Below are positions 32,401-44,262 of a stretch of 64,000 bases of DNA, one piece after another. The stretch comes from Mesostigma viride (taxonomy: Eukaryota; Streptophyta; Mesostigmatophyceae; Mesostigmatales; Mesostigmataceae). Positions within the stretch are counted from its first letter, which is position 1, and each line of letters starts with the position of its first letter. A program made the translations under genes and the position numbers. Below the pieces are notes generated by a model, which was given only the letters and a program-made list of their open reading frames with translations, was not told the origin of the DNA and made no database searches. The stretch spans positions 1-64,000 of the forward strand of contig RPFO01002065.1 in NCBI GenBank assembly GCA_009746045.1. Direction: 5' to 3'.

Positions 32401-34213
32401 CGGCTACGGGCCGATGGAAACGCCACGAAAGTCGACTGGGAAAGTCCCCTTTATTTTTTCCTTGGTTTCACATTCGGAGTCTTCACGTCTGATCAGTCAT
32501 CAATATCTTGAACTGAACTGTCAGATCAACTGAACCTTGTTTTATCCAAAGCTGATAGATTTACATTCCTATTCTAGTGAAGTTGAGGCCCGGAAGTTAC
32601 TGCTATGTTTGCCAGACAGGTGTTGTCTATTACAGATCAGTCCAGGATCAGTCGGGGATTCTTTGTTCGATACGTCAGATACGTTCAGAATGCGGTTTTC
32701 TTGATCCAAATCTGATTCGTTTGTCAGATTCCGTGTTGCCGTTTCGTGGACGGCACAGACGGGACAGTTGGGGCTTTTTTCGCGCCCACAAGTTCGCGCG
32801 GTATCCTACCCCGGAGGACCGTGAGGCTCGCGGTGTGTGGTGTGGTGCACGATCCTAACAGGCGATGGTGCCGTGAGTTCCGTGAAAGCTTGCCTAATTT
32901 GGCAAGCAAGTGGCCAAAAAACTATGCAGATGGTTTTTTAAAAAGTTCCAGTACGAGGTTTCATAGCTCAGTATGCACTGTTGCTTCATGATACACCCTC
33001 GCATGTGGGTTTAAGCAATTCTGGGCGCGATGAATAATTTAGGATGCATGCCTGCTAGCAAGCAGATGTCGCGGGTTGAATCGAAGAAGGAAGAGGCATT
33101 TAGCAATGGAAACAAAGAAAATAACCTTGTTGGGTCTGGTATGCAGCCATTTCTTGTAAGATATTGTGCAGGCCTGCGCGATCCGCGAAAAGCCTTTCAT
33201 GGATGACGGGCGTTCTTTGCTCGCCTGGGTGGGAAGGAATTCAGACCACGTTCGCTTGCCCCATGCGGCCGTGCCCCCTCCCAAACTGTGCTCGCTCTAC
33301 AAGTCCGTAACGGGAAACTGTTTGAGTCCTTCCCGGTATGTCCTCGTGAATTTGTTCGCCGCTTGTTTCAGTTGCGTCTCAAGATTTACCGCAGCTTTCA
33401 ATATTGGTTTGGCTTACGCTGCATACGTGATGCTACTTAATTTTTCCTAGAATGGGTCGGGAAAATATCGGACCTACACTTGCTTTATTGAAGGTGTAAC
33501 ATCGTAGACATTCTATATATTGCGTAGTCAAGAACCCTAACTGCCTGGCGGCATCGCCGTTGCACGGATCTGGCGAGCTCGTGAACGCCTCCAGGGTCTG
33601 CACCGTCGTTGAAAACAAGGTAGTCAGCTTGCACGCCATGCTGCACATAACTTACATGTTGCATTTATCTATATATGCATGTGTTTTATTCAGCCCTTGT
33701 AGCTCAACTCCTCCATTCAGGTGGTAGGCATCATCCATGTATTGTTAGCAAGGGAGCTAGCCATGGTTATGGGGCTGATTGCAAGCATTTTCTATTACAC
33801 ATCTGCTTTGTGTCTTGACGTTCATAGTCCTTGTTTGCTGGGCATTGTAGATAGGGTTCTGTGTTGAGGGTGTTCTTGTGTTGTGATGCTTGGGTTAATT
33901 AGTTAACTAACTAAATACGTGCTCCTGTTCGGGAGTCACGGAGCACCAGAGTGTGAATCACAGATCTGTGAGTGTGAACCACAGCCGGAAGGGGGCAGAG
34001 AGATGCTGGGGTTACTTGACTGAGGTTTATACAGTAGACTTTTGAACAAGTAATAATGCCATTTGCGCATCTATGTTTAAAATATACGTGTGTTGACAGT
34101 GGCGGGATCTAGGTAAGGCAAGCATGTGTGAGCTACTTTATATCTCCTCCCCACCCATGACAGGTTCGCAATGTCTCGTGCGGATGCTTACATGATGCCG
34201 GCCATAATGATCA
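29491..34213. other. No gene or recognised element, apart from a LINE-B-like 3' end
   Basis: Only short frames without recognisable domains. Around 33890-34010 there is a reverse-oriented LINE-B-type end (an ttaattagttaacta tail, then gtgctcctgttcgggagtca). A (T)12 run is at ~31965. No tRNA or rRNA signature was found. Confidence 0.4.
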
Positions 34214-34778
34214 AGCAACATGTTTCCAGACCCACCGTCTAGTGTTGTTACTAGGTCATCTAGCCTCTCTTACCGTTTGCAAGCCATAATTTCAATGAAC
34301 AAGGCTACACATTTCCATCTCCATTCATATCCATCTGGTTGTCTCCTTGATATCCATCATCCTGAACCACTCGAAAATGCGGATACGGATAATGGCAGGC
34401 TCGAGCTACGATTAAAAAAAATTAAATTAAATTATAACATGCCTCCGTTGGGAGATCATGTAGCACATATTCCTTGATGGTGGGGTGGGATGGAAGGAGC
34501 CGCGTAATCGAACTAACCTACTCTAATCTAGCTAGTCTAGAAAAATCCTAACTACCCTACTCATCAAAACGCCTCCTCCGCTTGGGGGGAGGTGGTTTGC
34601 CCACAGGGTCGGGCGTGTGAGCCTTGACAATCCGCTTCCACCGCGTCTTGTTCTGCATGGCAGTCCAAAGAAGGGAGAGAGAGTGGATGCGGTATTCAAA
34701 CTGGGCTGGGACCAGTAGGTCCTCCAGCAACATCGAGCTACGATGGTCCGGAAATTCTCCAGATTTCTGGCATGCGCT
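34214..34778 (-). repeat. Repeat R, reverse copy, split by a LINE
   Basis: The sequence at 34214-34412 is the diverged reverse complement of repeat R. The remaining ~45 bp (ggtccggaaattctccag, tttctggcatgcgc) resume at 34745 after a LINE-A insertion. Confidence 0.8.
34413..34732 (-). mobile_element. LINE-A, 5'-truncated, inserted in repeat R, 12-bp target duplication
   Basis: Flanked by tcgagctacgat at 34401-34412 and 34733-34744. The left end is the tail (attaaattaaattataaca, then cctccgttgggag). It carries the same pol C-terminal coding end as the 19.7- and 20.3-kb copies. It is 320 bp long. Confidence 0.9.
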
Positions 34779-37700
34779 AGTTATGTCACTGATATTAGGT
34801 GGTCTTCGCGCCTTTCCTCTCAGACAACTACCCTAGTCCTTCACATCACCTAAAATCGGTCCGTCCGGTTACATGAGATCCTGGGAATTTTGGCGCGAAC
34901 GCGTCGCGAAGACGGGACCAGAAAAATTCCACCTCGCATGGCTGTCGACCCTATGTCCGCCGGAATATCAGTCGAAAGTCAATTATGCATGTTAAGTCGC
35001 TGCGATGGATGCAAACGACGCGTAAACTCTCCTGCTTTGCGATGATGCATGGTAGATATTATTCGCGTATGTTCATGCGTCAAAATAATTCGCAAACTGA
35101 GACGCTGTTTTTTTGTGTCGGCCAGATCTGGAATTGGCAGCGAAAATGCATGTTTATTAATTGTGGGGGAAACTTTTTTGTTGGAAGCTCACAATTCCCA
35201 AAAGGTCGAATCCGAATGGGCTTCAAGTCTACTTTCACGAGCGCTAATCAGTTTTTCGAGAAACGAATCACATTTTCCAGGCTGTCGCATTACCTGCCGG
35301 CAGGTCAGATTTTGCTGTTTTCAGTGACGTTTACGACCGTCCTTGCTTGATGCGTTTCTTCCTTTTTTTCGGCTCACGGCATGGCGGGGCTTGTTCCAAC
35401 ATGCCTGCGGAGGTGTAAGCTGTGTAGCCATGATTTAAAAGTCACATATTGCTCTCGCGCCACCATCTGTTACTGCTCGACACTGCAAGAAACACTGGTT
35501 GCCTGCTCGCAACGCAAGCACAAGCACGACAACGGTGCCCTAATCCACATCCAGGCGTGTATTTCCGAGAAAAACTTCAGGCTTTTGTCGCGGCATACCT
35601 TCGGTGTTCCAAGCCGTTCACCGCTCCCCGAAATAGTCTTATGACTCGCTTTTATAGCATTGTGGGTTCGCGTCCGCCATCTCCGCCGGGTGCTGACACG
35701 AGATGTTCGCGCTGAACCTGGACTGCAAGGTCGCCCGCTACCGGTTAGCTGTACGTATTTAGCAAGCTCTGGATGATATTGTCATGGTTTTGGTGCAGGA
35801 AGGTGCTGTGGGGGGGTCTATCTCACCTCTTTACCTAGCTTTCCTCCTCCTAGCTTGACAGCTAAGTTTGCATCAGGAAGTCATGCTTGTTGACAAAGCT
35901 CGATGGATGTCAACCTTGGGATGTGCTGTGAAGGTGTTAGCATGCTTGCTTGAAGAATTGAATGCGTATGTGTGCAAGCATCGACATTTTTTTTAAGGGC
36001 AGTAGGTAGCAGCCACGTTCTTATTCAATTGTGTCAGGACGTCTATGTTGCCTTTACTGCACTCTGTCCTAGAGGAGTTTGATGCCACTGTAGATGACTA
36101 TGACCAGTGGGGTGGTGAGGATGGGCCGGTGTGCTGGGGTGAGCCTGAAGGGCATCTTGGATCACGTGACCCTTAGGCAATCATGCCAGGCTGTGCAGTT
36201 TATGGCTTGTGATGTATGGATGCAGCGGGTGAGCAGGTTGTCGTTGCCGTGGCCTGTGTTAGTGAACTCTATCATCTTTTAACTTACCCAAAGCCCCCCT
36301 AGACCTAAACTGCCTCGCCTTCTTTGAGGGGTTGCCTTCTTTGAGGAGTGCCATGTCTTGAAAGGTTTGTTGGGGCCCTGGCTTTCAGAGTAGGTTGAGG
36401 TGGAGAGGGGTGGCACACTGCTAGGTGATGGCAGGGCCATCATGTGATGCACCTTACGTTGGGATGGGGACCATGCATTTGTTCTTGTTGCTAGCATGGG
36501 CAGGGTGAGCGGCTGGGAGTAAGGTGTAAGTGCTACTTGTGCCACTGTCCGAAAGGGGAGCTCCATGCGGTGGGCAAACAGCGTTGCAAGCGTACACTTA
36601 ACACAAATGTGGTCTGATGCACTCAGCTGACCTGCCATTTCTCTTGATGCACCAAACCACACTAAAGGCTTGATATAGCCGGTAGGAAATGCATGTGCAT
36701 GCAGTGTCAAAAGCAGAGAGGGACACTGTTAGCACATGAGTGTGATTGTAAACCGATGAGTGTGAGCCTCCCCGTGCCATCCCATGCATTTTACACCTAT
36801 TTTTGGCAATCCCCCATCACGCCGCAGTTATGCACCGCCTATGCAAGGGGGATGAATAGACAGTTCTAGGTGTGTTGAGGGATGAGATAAGGTAAACATG
36901 AGGAGCCATGCAGGCTAAAAAGGAAGGGCGATGTCAACAGTGTGTTTGCCCAGATTTTGATGTCAGGAGGGGCTGAAAGATCAGTGGCCACGATAAACCT
37001 AGGTGGATTACATGAGAGATGACACGACCATGAGAGGGTGGTAGATGAGTTCAACTGAGAAGAGCTAGCATTACATGCACAGATTCTTAATGACCTATGG
37101 ACTGTCCAAGGGTTGGAGTTCAGTGCACGTTCCAAAGACTATGATGAGCATGACGATGATGGCAAGGGGGCGGGGGGGCGCAATTAGGACAGGCACTGAT
37201 GCAGAATTATGTTGTACAGCAGCTAGGTGCTGAGCTCAATTGAATAGCAGCCCAAGCCACTGCTGTCCTTGATTGCGCTTTGTATTTCCATGTAGCAGAG
37301 AGGCACCTGGCAGATATATATTTGGATTAGCTGCTATAAGACACGCACAGCAGGGGTGCCCAGCAGAGTGGGCCAAGTACTGCAAAGGAGATTGTGTGTG
37401 CTGCCGAGCGGGGCCCGTTTAGAAAAGAGACTGGTCAGCCGACAGGCACGACTGGTCAGCCAAGCTCCCCTTCTTGAGGCTTGTAGGCACTATGGTGCTT
37501 GTTCCGAATGCCAGCATCTACTGTGATTGATGGTGATTTTGTCCCTTGATGATCGCTTTTTTAGTCTGTGTTGGCTAATGTATCCAGCCCCAGTGGCATG
37601 TATATGAATCCCATGACAGCCATGACGATAATTGAGTGAAGAATGCAAAGTTTTCCAAGACAATGGCGCAGAATATGGAGTATTTTGGCAAAAATCGCTC

Positions 37701-38420
37701 TATTTCTGCTTGCATCCGTCACTTTTAGTGGGCCGGCAGTGGTCCTAATATGTCCAACTTGTGTTCTAGTGTAAATTCAAGTATTGTGCTATTAATGTGA
37801 CGAATTCTGGCATGATTGTGCCACATATGTGCTGGCAGGGGCTTCATAAGTTTGAAAATAATGCACTAAAACGGTGTTTTGGCTCATGTATGCCAGAATT
37901 ATAGCACATAGTTTGGTCCTACATTGCATACTTAAGGGCGGTTTTTGTCTTTGGATGTAAATTAATTAGCATGACCATTTCCAGCTGAACTGGACTACAT
38001 TTACTACTTGTGTGTGGCTGCTATGCCTCCTTATGCCTGGAGAACATCGTTTTTTGCACTTTTCCACGTCACGGTTTGATGCTAAAAATAGGTCAGTTGG
38101 CCCCCCAATTTATGTGATGTGAACAGGGTCCTAGGGGGACCTTAAGTCCAGAAAGGCACCCCGATCTGACTATATGTGTGGGAGATATGACCCCATGTAA
38201 CAAAAGAGGCCATTTTTAGGTGATGTGTTCGATCCTGCCACGGCGTTTGATATCGCGATGCATCCACGATCGAATAGTTGTCTCAATAATATGCTTTGAC
38301 CTGTAAGGCCGCCTTACCATATGTGAGTCAATGGCGATGGCGTTGGCGTGGATGCGCTTGTCGATGTCGAGGAGCTCCTCGATGTCGAGGAGCTAGCTGG
38401 GCCTTGATGTCGGCAGTCAC
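34779..38420. other. No gene or recognised element
   Basis: Several short frames, none with a recognisable domain, codon pattern or splice context. No tandem structure was noticed. Confidence 0.4.
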
Positions 38421-38421
38421 C

Positions 38422-38741
38422 CGATGGATGGATGGATGGATGGATGAGGACACACAATCCTATACCGGTCTAATCTCAAGGAGACAACCAGCGCAGGCCA
38501 GAAATCGGGAGAATCCGGACCATGGTAGCTCGAGCCTGCCGTTATCTTGTCCGCGTGTTCGAGTCGTTCAGGATGATGAAGATGAATGGTGATGGAAATG
38601 TGTATCCTTGTGCATTGAAATTATGGCTGGCTTACGTGTAGAGCGACGTACTAGATGACCTAGACGGTGGGGCCGGAAACAGCATGCTTGATCAGGGCGT
38701 GTGTTTCGAGCCTAACTGGCCGGGAGTGTCTAGTGGTGAGC
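38422..38741 (+). repeat. Short (TGGA)n, flank and repeat R copy 2
   Basis: A short gatg(gatg)n run at 38422-38445 is followed by cacacaatcctataccgg and then repeat R (38476-38741). R differs from copy 1 by scattered substitutions and small indels. Confidence 0.85.
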
Positions 38742-39032
38742 ACCATTGCTGCGATCGCTCTCCCACCATTTACGAGGAAATACCCGCAAATGGAAAACCA
38801 CTGAAAAGGTAGCTAGTCAGTCATCGTTAGCCATGCCATGATTCCAAACGTCCAAGAACTGCACACGGTGCAAAGGCAAAAAGCCGGAGGACAGCACTTT
38901 CAAATGTGCGGCGGGAACCAAAAGCCCGCGGATGCCAGAAAACATTGTGTTGCTGCAGCGACGCGACGATGTGGACAACGAATCCAGTGCCAAGCTCGGA
39001 ACGGCCGCAAAGGAGATCTGGCATCACAGGGT

Positions 39033-41251
39033 TCAGATGTGCGGAGATACTATGCGATCCAGCCGGTCCACGACCTGTTTGTAGAGCTTGTGCCAAGGGG
39101 CAGCACCGAACAGATGTGGGTGACGTTGGAAAAAACATCGGACTTGACGGAGCATAATGTCTCGGTCATAGTCTTTGACCAATAAACGCTGCAAGAGTTC
39201 AACAAGAGTCGTGATGAAATCAACACGATAAGAACAAACAAAGACGGGAAAAACGATGTAACTGAGAAAGAACAACACCATATTTTGCTGTGTGGGAAAG
39301 GAGACTGTGAATATCGGGGTAACGAATAAAAGGAATTTGCTGGTATTTAGGATCCTTGCGCTTATCATAGACAGCCGTACGCCAGCCCTTCTTGTTATGG
39401 TGGGTAATGTTAAGATCGAGGTAATTGCAATGAGTATCCTCCGACGTGAGCTTTAATGTGAGGGACGCTTGCGGGTAGATGCCAGGCAGACCAGCGGTGA
39501 TATACAAATGGGTTGCGAAATCAGGGTTGTCGAAAGCGATGACATCATCAATGTATCGACATGTATGGATAAAACGCCTGATGAGAACATCATCGTTTGA
39601 GGCAATGAGATTCTCCATGAATGCAAGCTCATAAGTGTATAGATAGAGGTTTGCAAGGAGCCCGGCACAGTTAGTGCCCATAGGGATGCCGATAGCTTGT
39701 TGGTATATATTGCCCGCAAAACAAATGAAGGTGTTATCAACAAGATAAGAGATCCAATGAACAAGGTCAGCCTTCGTGATAATATAATTATAACCATCCC
39801 GCACGATAGCACCTGCCGCGATCCCTGAGAGCCACGTTGCCGTGGGCTTGGTCGATCTGAGAAACACGCACGTGCAGGTGGTTGCGCCCGTGAGGCCTAC
39901 GTGCATATACAGACGAGTAAGGAGGCTATATCTAAACGAGCTTTCAAATCGTGCAAATCTAGTGTGGTATATAGAGTGGTGAAATCATAGGTGGCTATGG
40001 GCGTAGGTATACGTTTCTCTGCTGCTGTCTTAGAACAGCTAAGGGCGGCAAGGCGTAGGCGTACTTGGGCTGAGTCTATGACGATCCAACTACCAGCGCA
40101 TTCATACCCGGCATGAACGACAGCACCTCCACCCATAATGCATTGGCTTCGGGGAGAAGAGCATTCAAAGCATGGCAGATGAGTTTCGAGAGAGGCATCA
40201 GTGGGGCTGAATGCGACGCAGCAATGGTGCGCACAGCAACAGGAGTTTTGTGCAGCTTAAGAGTGAGATACAGCTATGGGAACGTAGTGGTGGTGGCGCG
40301 TCGCTGCAAGCCGCTTAAGGAATGCCCGAGCAACAATGTTTTGGCTGTCGGTGCAGAAAAGCCCGATGAGCAGCAGTGATACTGGCGGTGGACTGTGCAC
40401 GCTGAACATAGGTAGGGCTGGACGCCAACTCGTGTTGCAAAGTAGCAAGGTAGTGCTTCTTGCATATAAAAGCAAAGTTGTTGGCACTCTTGTCAACACA
40501 CGTGATGATAAAGTCCTGCTTGAAGTGGTCAAGAAGTGCTTTATCTGTGGTGTTGAGCCAGGTGGTGCGGTGGACCTGCTGGAGACGGTAATCAAGCCTG
40601 GTGAGACGCGTGCATTGCATTCGTGAATGACGGCGCGAAACCACGGTTCCATGGCAAGGGGAGCAAGCTGTAGGTCCGTGCACATGGCATTGCAGAATTT
40701 GCGCAGTGATGTTGAGAGCATGCAGTGCATGCATTCACCTCTTTGGCACACGTGCGCTGGACCCACGGCCGAAACTTGGTGCCTTTGGCAAAAAGGTCTA
40801 CAAGCGTGTGGCTCGGCAGGATGCTGAGGTCAGCGGTCATGACGTGCTGTGAGGTGGGATCAAGGTACTTGAAATACCGTTGTTGTTGGCAGCCGGGCAG
40901 GGCCCTGCCAAGATGGTGGCCAGCTCGGTGGGCGTTGTATCGCGGCTGACCTTCCCGTTGCTGAAAACCATTTGTCCCAAGGTGGGAGAGTAATGCCAGG
41001 CGGCCATGGGAGTGCCGAAAGTGTTGCGCACCACGAGCGGCATCGCAGCCTGCACTTGTGGCAAATGCAGAATGTGTGGCAAACACAGTGTTACGCCGCG
41101 GGTATCTACCACTACCTCTACCTCTACCTGGCCTGATGCTACCTAAACTAGTCAAGCCACCTCTAGTTAATCCTCTAGCGAAAGACGAACGAGACGATCC
41201 AGATCTCAATGCATTAACGTAAGTGTTGCTATTGAATACGCCATAAGCCAT
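39033..41251 (-). pseudogene. Penelope-like reverse transcriptase, frameshifted
   Basis: Reads 5' to 3' on the minus strand across several frames. The N-terminal part (40592-41251) has HVMTADLSILPSHTLVDLFA and KGTKFRPW. 40315-40734 has DHFKQDFIITCVDKSANNF, the core entry. Near 39900-40020 comes TYDFTTLYTTLDLHDLK (first catalytic Asp). 39220-39906 has QQAIGIPMGTNCAGLLANLY, then RYIDDVIAFDNPDF (catalytic YxDD) and THCNYLDLNI. A C-terminal piece (VELLQRLLVKDYDRD) ends at 39033. These are Penelope-type RT motifs, related to telomerase and unlike LINE or LTR RT. No GIY-YIG follows the RT. Several frameshifts make it inactive here. Confidence 0.85.
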
Positions 41252-41816
41252 TTATACAACCCGTTTATTCCAGGAATAGAGGAAGGAAACACAACTACAC
41301 TGCCGTGACCCAAGCCTAAATGTGTTAATTCATTTAACACACGCCGAGTGCACACACGAGGGGTAGAACGTGCATAAATGGTCACCAACGGTCCAACACG
41401 CTCGGGCCGACATGGCCCTCGCCTACAGAAGCACGCTGGTCCACTACATCTACAGATGCACGCTCAGTGGTCCACTACATTCTACCAAAGGATCAGGACC
41501 ACTAGTAAAGTACGCGGCGCGGCGCCCAACGGCACCCAATGTACCACAGTACTGTTACGAGGACAATAATGTCCCGGTAGGAGCTTACACGTAAACCTAG
41601 GGACAACCGAGGCAAAAGACCTAATTTACGTCCGTAACTACAACGAATTGTTACGCGACGTAACACACAGCTCATCCATCGCAGCATGAATTAATGAAAG
41701 GTGAGATCAGTAAACGGCGCGGACGCAGTGCATCTGCATGCCCATTGACACGGTGCCGAATGATACATGAGAGAAGGCCTCGCAGACTAGTGGCATGGGA
41801 GCGGGGGACTTGCAGA

Positions 41817-42539
41817 TCAGCTGGGGAGCACGACCCGACGGCAATGTGTAAGCTGGTAAGCTTCTTCAAGCTGCAGGCTTCGAGATAGGATGCATGAAAG
41901 TTGCCGCGTTGCATATATAAGCCGAGACATGTGACGTAAGCAGCGGAGACTGGTGGAGTAAAGGGAAGGATCGGTGGACACATGTGTGGAAGGTGGAGGG
42001 GCTGGGGTGACGCTGGGGGGATAGGGGCGATATGGGTGGAGATTGTGCTTCAGAGGCCAGGCACGGATGAACATAAGAGGGCGGGGACGGGGGGGAGGCG
42101 GGCGGCGGCGAGACCGAGCTTTGAAGCTCTTGCCTTCAATGCAAAAACCGTGCGGCAGAAATGCATGTAACATTCGTTTCCAAAACGTTTCCCGATGCCC
42201 TGCGGCTTTGCGAAAAGCGGCGCCGGTAAAGGTGCCGGGGACATGTTCCAAGGGTACGACTCGCCAATCCCACCACCCGTATTGGGCCATGGCGCCATGT
42301 AGGGGGGTGTCGTCGTTGGCGGCAGGGCGGCCAATATGAAGGCGGCGTGCCGCTCGGACATGTTCCTGAAAACGCGTCCAGGCATCCCGTTGCGTCTGGC
42401 CAACGTAGATACGCTGAGGGTACCTGCGGTTGTAAATGGCATAAATGACGCGACGGGTGCTTTCGGGGTGTGGGCGATCGTGGAGTTGGTAAGCGACAAA
42501 TGCGTGCGCTGTAAGCGCCAGAGGCGACGTAGAGTATGG
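41817..42539 (-). pseudogene. GIY-YIG endonuclease of the Penelope-like element
   Basis: The open minus-strand frame between a TGA at 42540-42542 and the stop at 41817 encodes VIYAIYNRRYPQRIYVGQT (the GIY and YIG strands), then WTRFQEHVRAARR (active-site Arg and His) and RETFWKRMLHAFLP (metal-binding Glu). This is a complete GIY-YIG nuclease core, which nicks target DNA. An upstream frame to 42718 (MKHLMTFWHALTLHRIRQ, with several Cys/His) probably precedes it after a frameshift near 42500. It lies upstream (N-terminal side) of the RT, with 565 bp of non-coding sequence between. That order is the reverse of canonical Penelope elements. Confidence 0.8.
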
Positions 42540-42719
42540 TCATCCTTGCAGTGATGGTTATGGCGCGTGTTGATGCGACAACGCTTCCGCCATGCCTGTG
42601 AGGAGATACGATAGGGGAACTGCCGAGAAATAGCAGTGTACTTCCGGTAATCAATGCCACTGGATTGCCGTATTCTGTGGAGGGTAAGAGCATGCCAGAA
42701 AGTCATAAGGTGTTTCATG

Positions 42720-43640
42720 ATGATTCAGATGCACTGAGAGCTAAGACATCAAACAGAACCAGAGCGGAGCATATTGAGGTAAGTCAAATAGTCAATATTC
42801 ACGGCGTAACACCCGTTACGCGATAGCGGTGGTCCATGATGCATCTCCCCGGGGCAGGATGTGGCTAACAACCCAGCTGAATGGACTCGGAACATGTGGA
42901 TTCCCAGTGGGGGGGCCTTCCAATTGTCATACTTGACACCTCTTTCCTGTAACGAAAAGATTTCCCTTCTTCATGTTCCAGATGAGTCACCGTGCTCCTG
43001 CCTTTGTGTTTTTTTGGCGTTTGTAAAGAGATATGGGAGGGTAAACAAAAGCAAAGGCTGATATTGCCGTGTGGGGGGCCCGATCCTTGGTTAGTCTCTC
43101 AACAAGTGCCCATGCACAGAAAAACACGAGAGTAGCACACACGGTCTAATCTATCTACAACATCAAGCCAACTCTATTATTCTAAGCTCTCTACGCTACT
43201 AGGGGTCCTGTCCAGCGTGCTTGCCACGTTTGCAAACACGCGGGCGCTTCCCCACTAACATGTATATATTCATCGAGAATGATAGATTACGGAGGTGAGA
43301 TGGGCATGCAACATAATAAGGAAAAACCCGAAAAGGAGAAGAACCCTGAAGATTAATAGGAATCTGACACGGACATCCAAGGATCACGCCAGCTGCACAA
43401 TTAAGGTACATGCAACTAACTACATCACAAAACTACGACACGCAGCAACATCGCTGCCGGCCCACCATGCAGGCCTGGGAGGGATCTAGACCGTATGGGT
43501 CGCGACAAAGTCGGCCCGGGTGCGGCGGCCGGAATAGCACATCAGCCACGAGTGAGGGCGAGGGACAGGCGCTGCCGCCAATACGAGGACCACGTGCAGG
43601 CAGACCACGGGGCGGTCTGACCCTCGAGGTCGAGGCGGTA
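42720..43640. other. Mostly no gene; decayed LINE end near 43500
   Basis: 42720-43130 shows nothing. At 43490-43580 the minus strand resembles the short LINE copy at 61.0-61.2 kb (cacatcagccacga; gcgctgccgccaatacga), so it is the continuation of the fragment at 43.65-43.99 kb. Confidence 0.4.
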
Positions 43641-43990
43641 TAATTCACGGCGCTGTCAGCACTCGTGGAAAAGCTCCGCTGTCTTAACGAACTCGATCCT
43701 CAAGGACAAAGGGGATGACCCGGTGGGGCCCCACGTTGCCGTAGGAGGCAAACTTGTCGCGCTCAGCCACAGCGGCAGCGGCGCCGGCATCCACAGCCGC
43801 CCGGAGGATGTGGCGACCGTAGAGCGGCCGAGCCACGGAGACATCGATGAGCAGGTGGCAACCCTGCCCGTCGTATAGTCAAGCACGGTAATGTCGGGGC
43901 GGTGGGTGGGTGATTAGAGGGCGGCCCCATCCGCGTCCTCGCACTTGATGGTGGAGTGGGGAAAGACCGACCGAACCATGGCACACACCA
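43641..43990 (-). pseudogene. LINE pol C-terminal fragment, restriction-like endonuclease type
   Basis: The minus strand reads HRPDITVLDYTTGRV, then (one frameshift) HLLIDVSVARPLYGRHI, AAVAERDKFASYGNVGPHR and VIPFVLEDRVR. The RPD...IDVSV pair and KFASY...PFVLE layout recur at the C-termini of LINEs with a PD-(D/E)XK-like nuclease. It is broken and lacks the RT domain. Confidence 0.6.
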
Positions 43991-44004
43991 CCCGGAGGAG
44001 AGCG

Positions 44005-44060
44005 GTATTAATTAATTAATTAGACTCGTGCTCCCGTTGGGGAGTCACGGAGCATTAACC
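44005..44060 (-). repeat. LINE-B 3' end (hairpin plus TTAA tail)
   Basis: Reverse orientation: (attaattaatt) tail, then gtgctcccgttggggagtca, the complement of the LINE-B end at 62.46 kb. It is very short. Confidence 0.7.
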
Positions 44061-44262
44061 CCGATGCATTAGCCCCGACGAGCCACGAGCCACGAGGTAG
44101 CCATGGCTGACGGCGGAGCTCAGAACTTTCGCGTCTGAGCCCCAAATTCCGTCAGATCACTTGCAACCGATGCATCTTTTCTAGGCGCATCTGCTACTAT
44201 AAACGGTTACAGCTGTAACGCAGTATTGTGACCAGCCTGCAGCTATTACGCGAACTGCTATT

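Noticed and set aside
33166-33450. 94-codon ORF with a hydrophobic end
   Set aside because: No splice context, homology or supporting neighbours.
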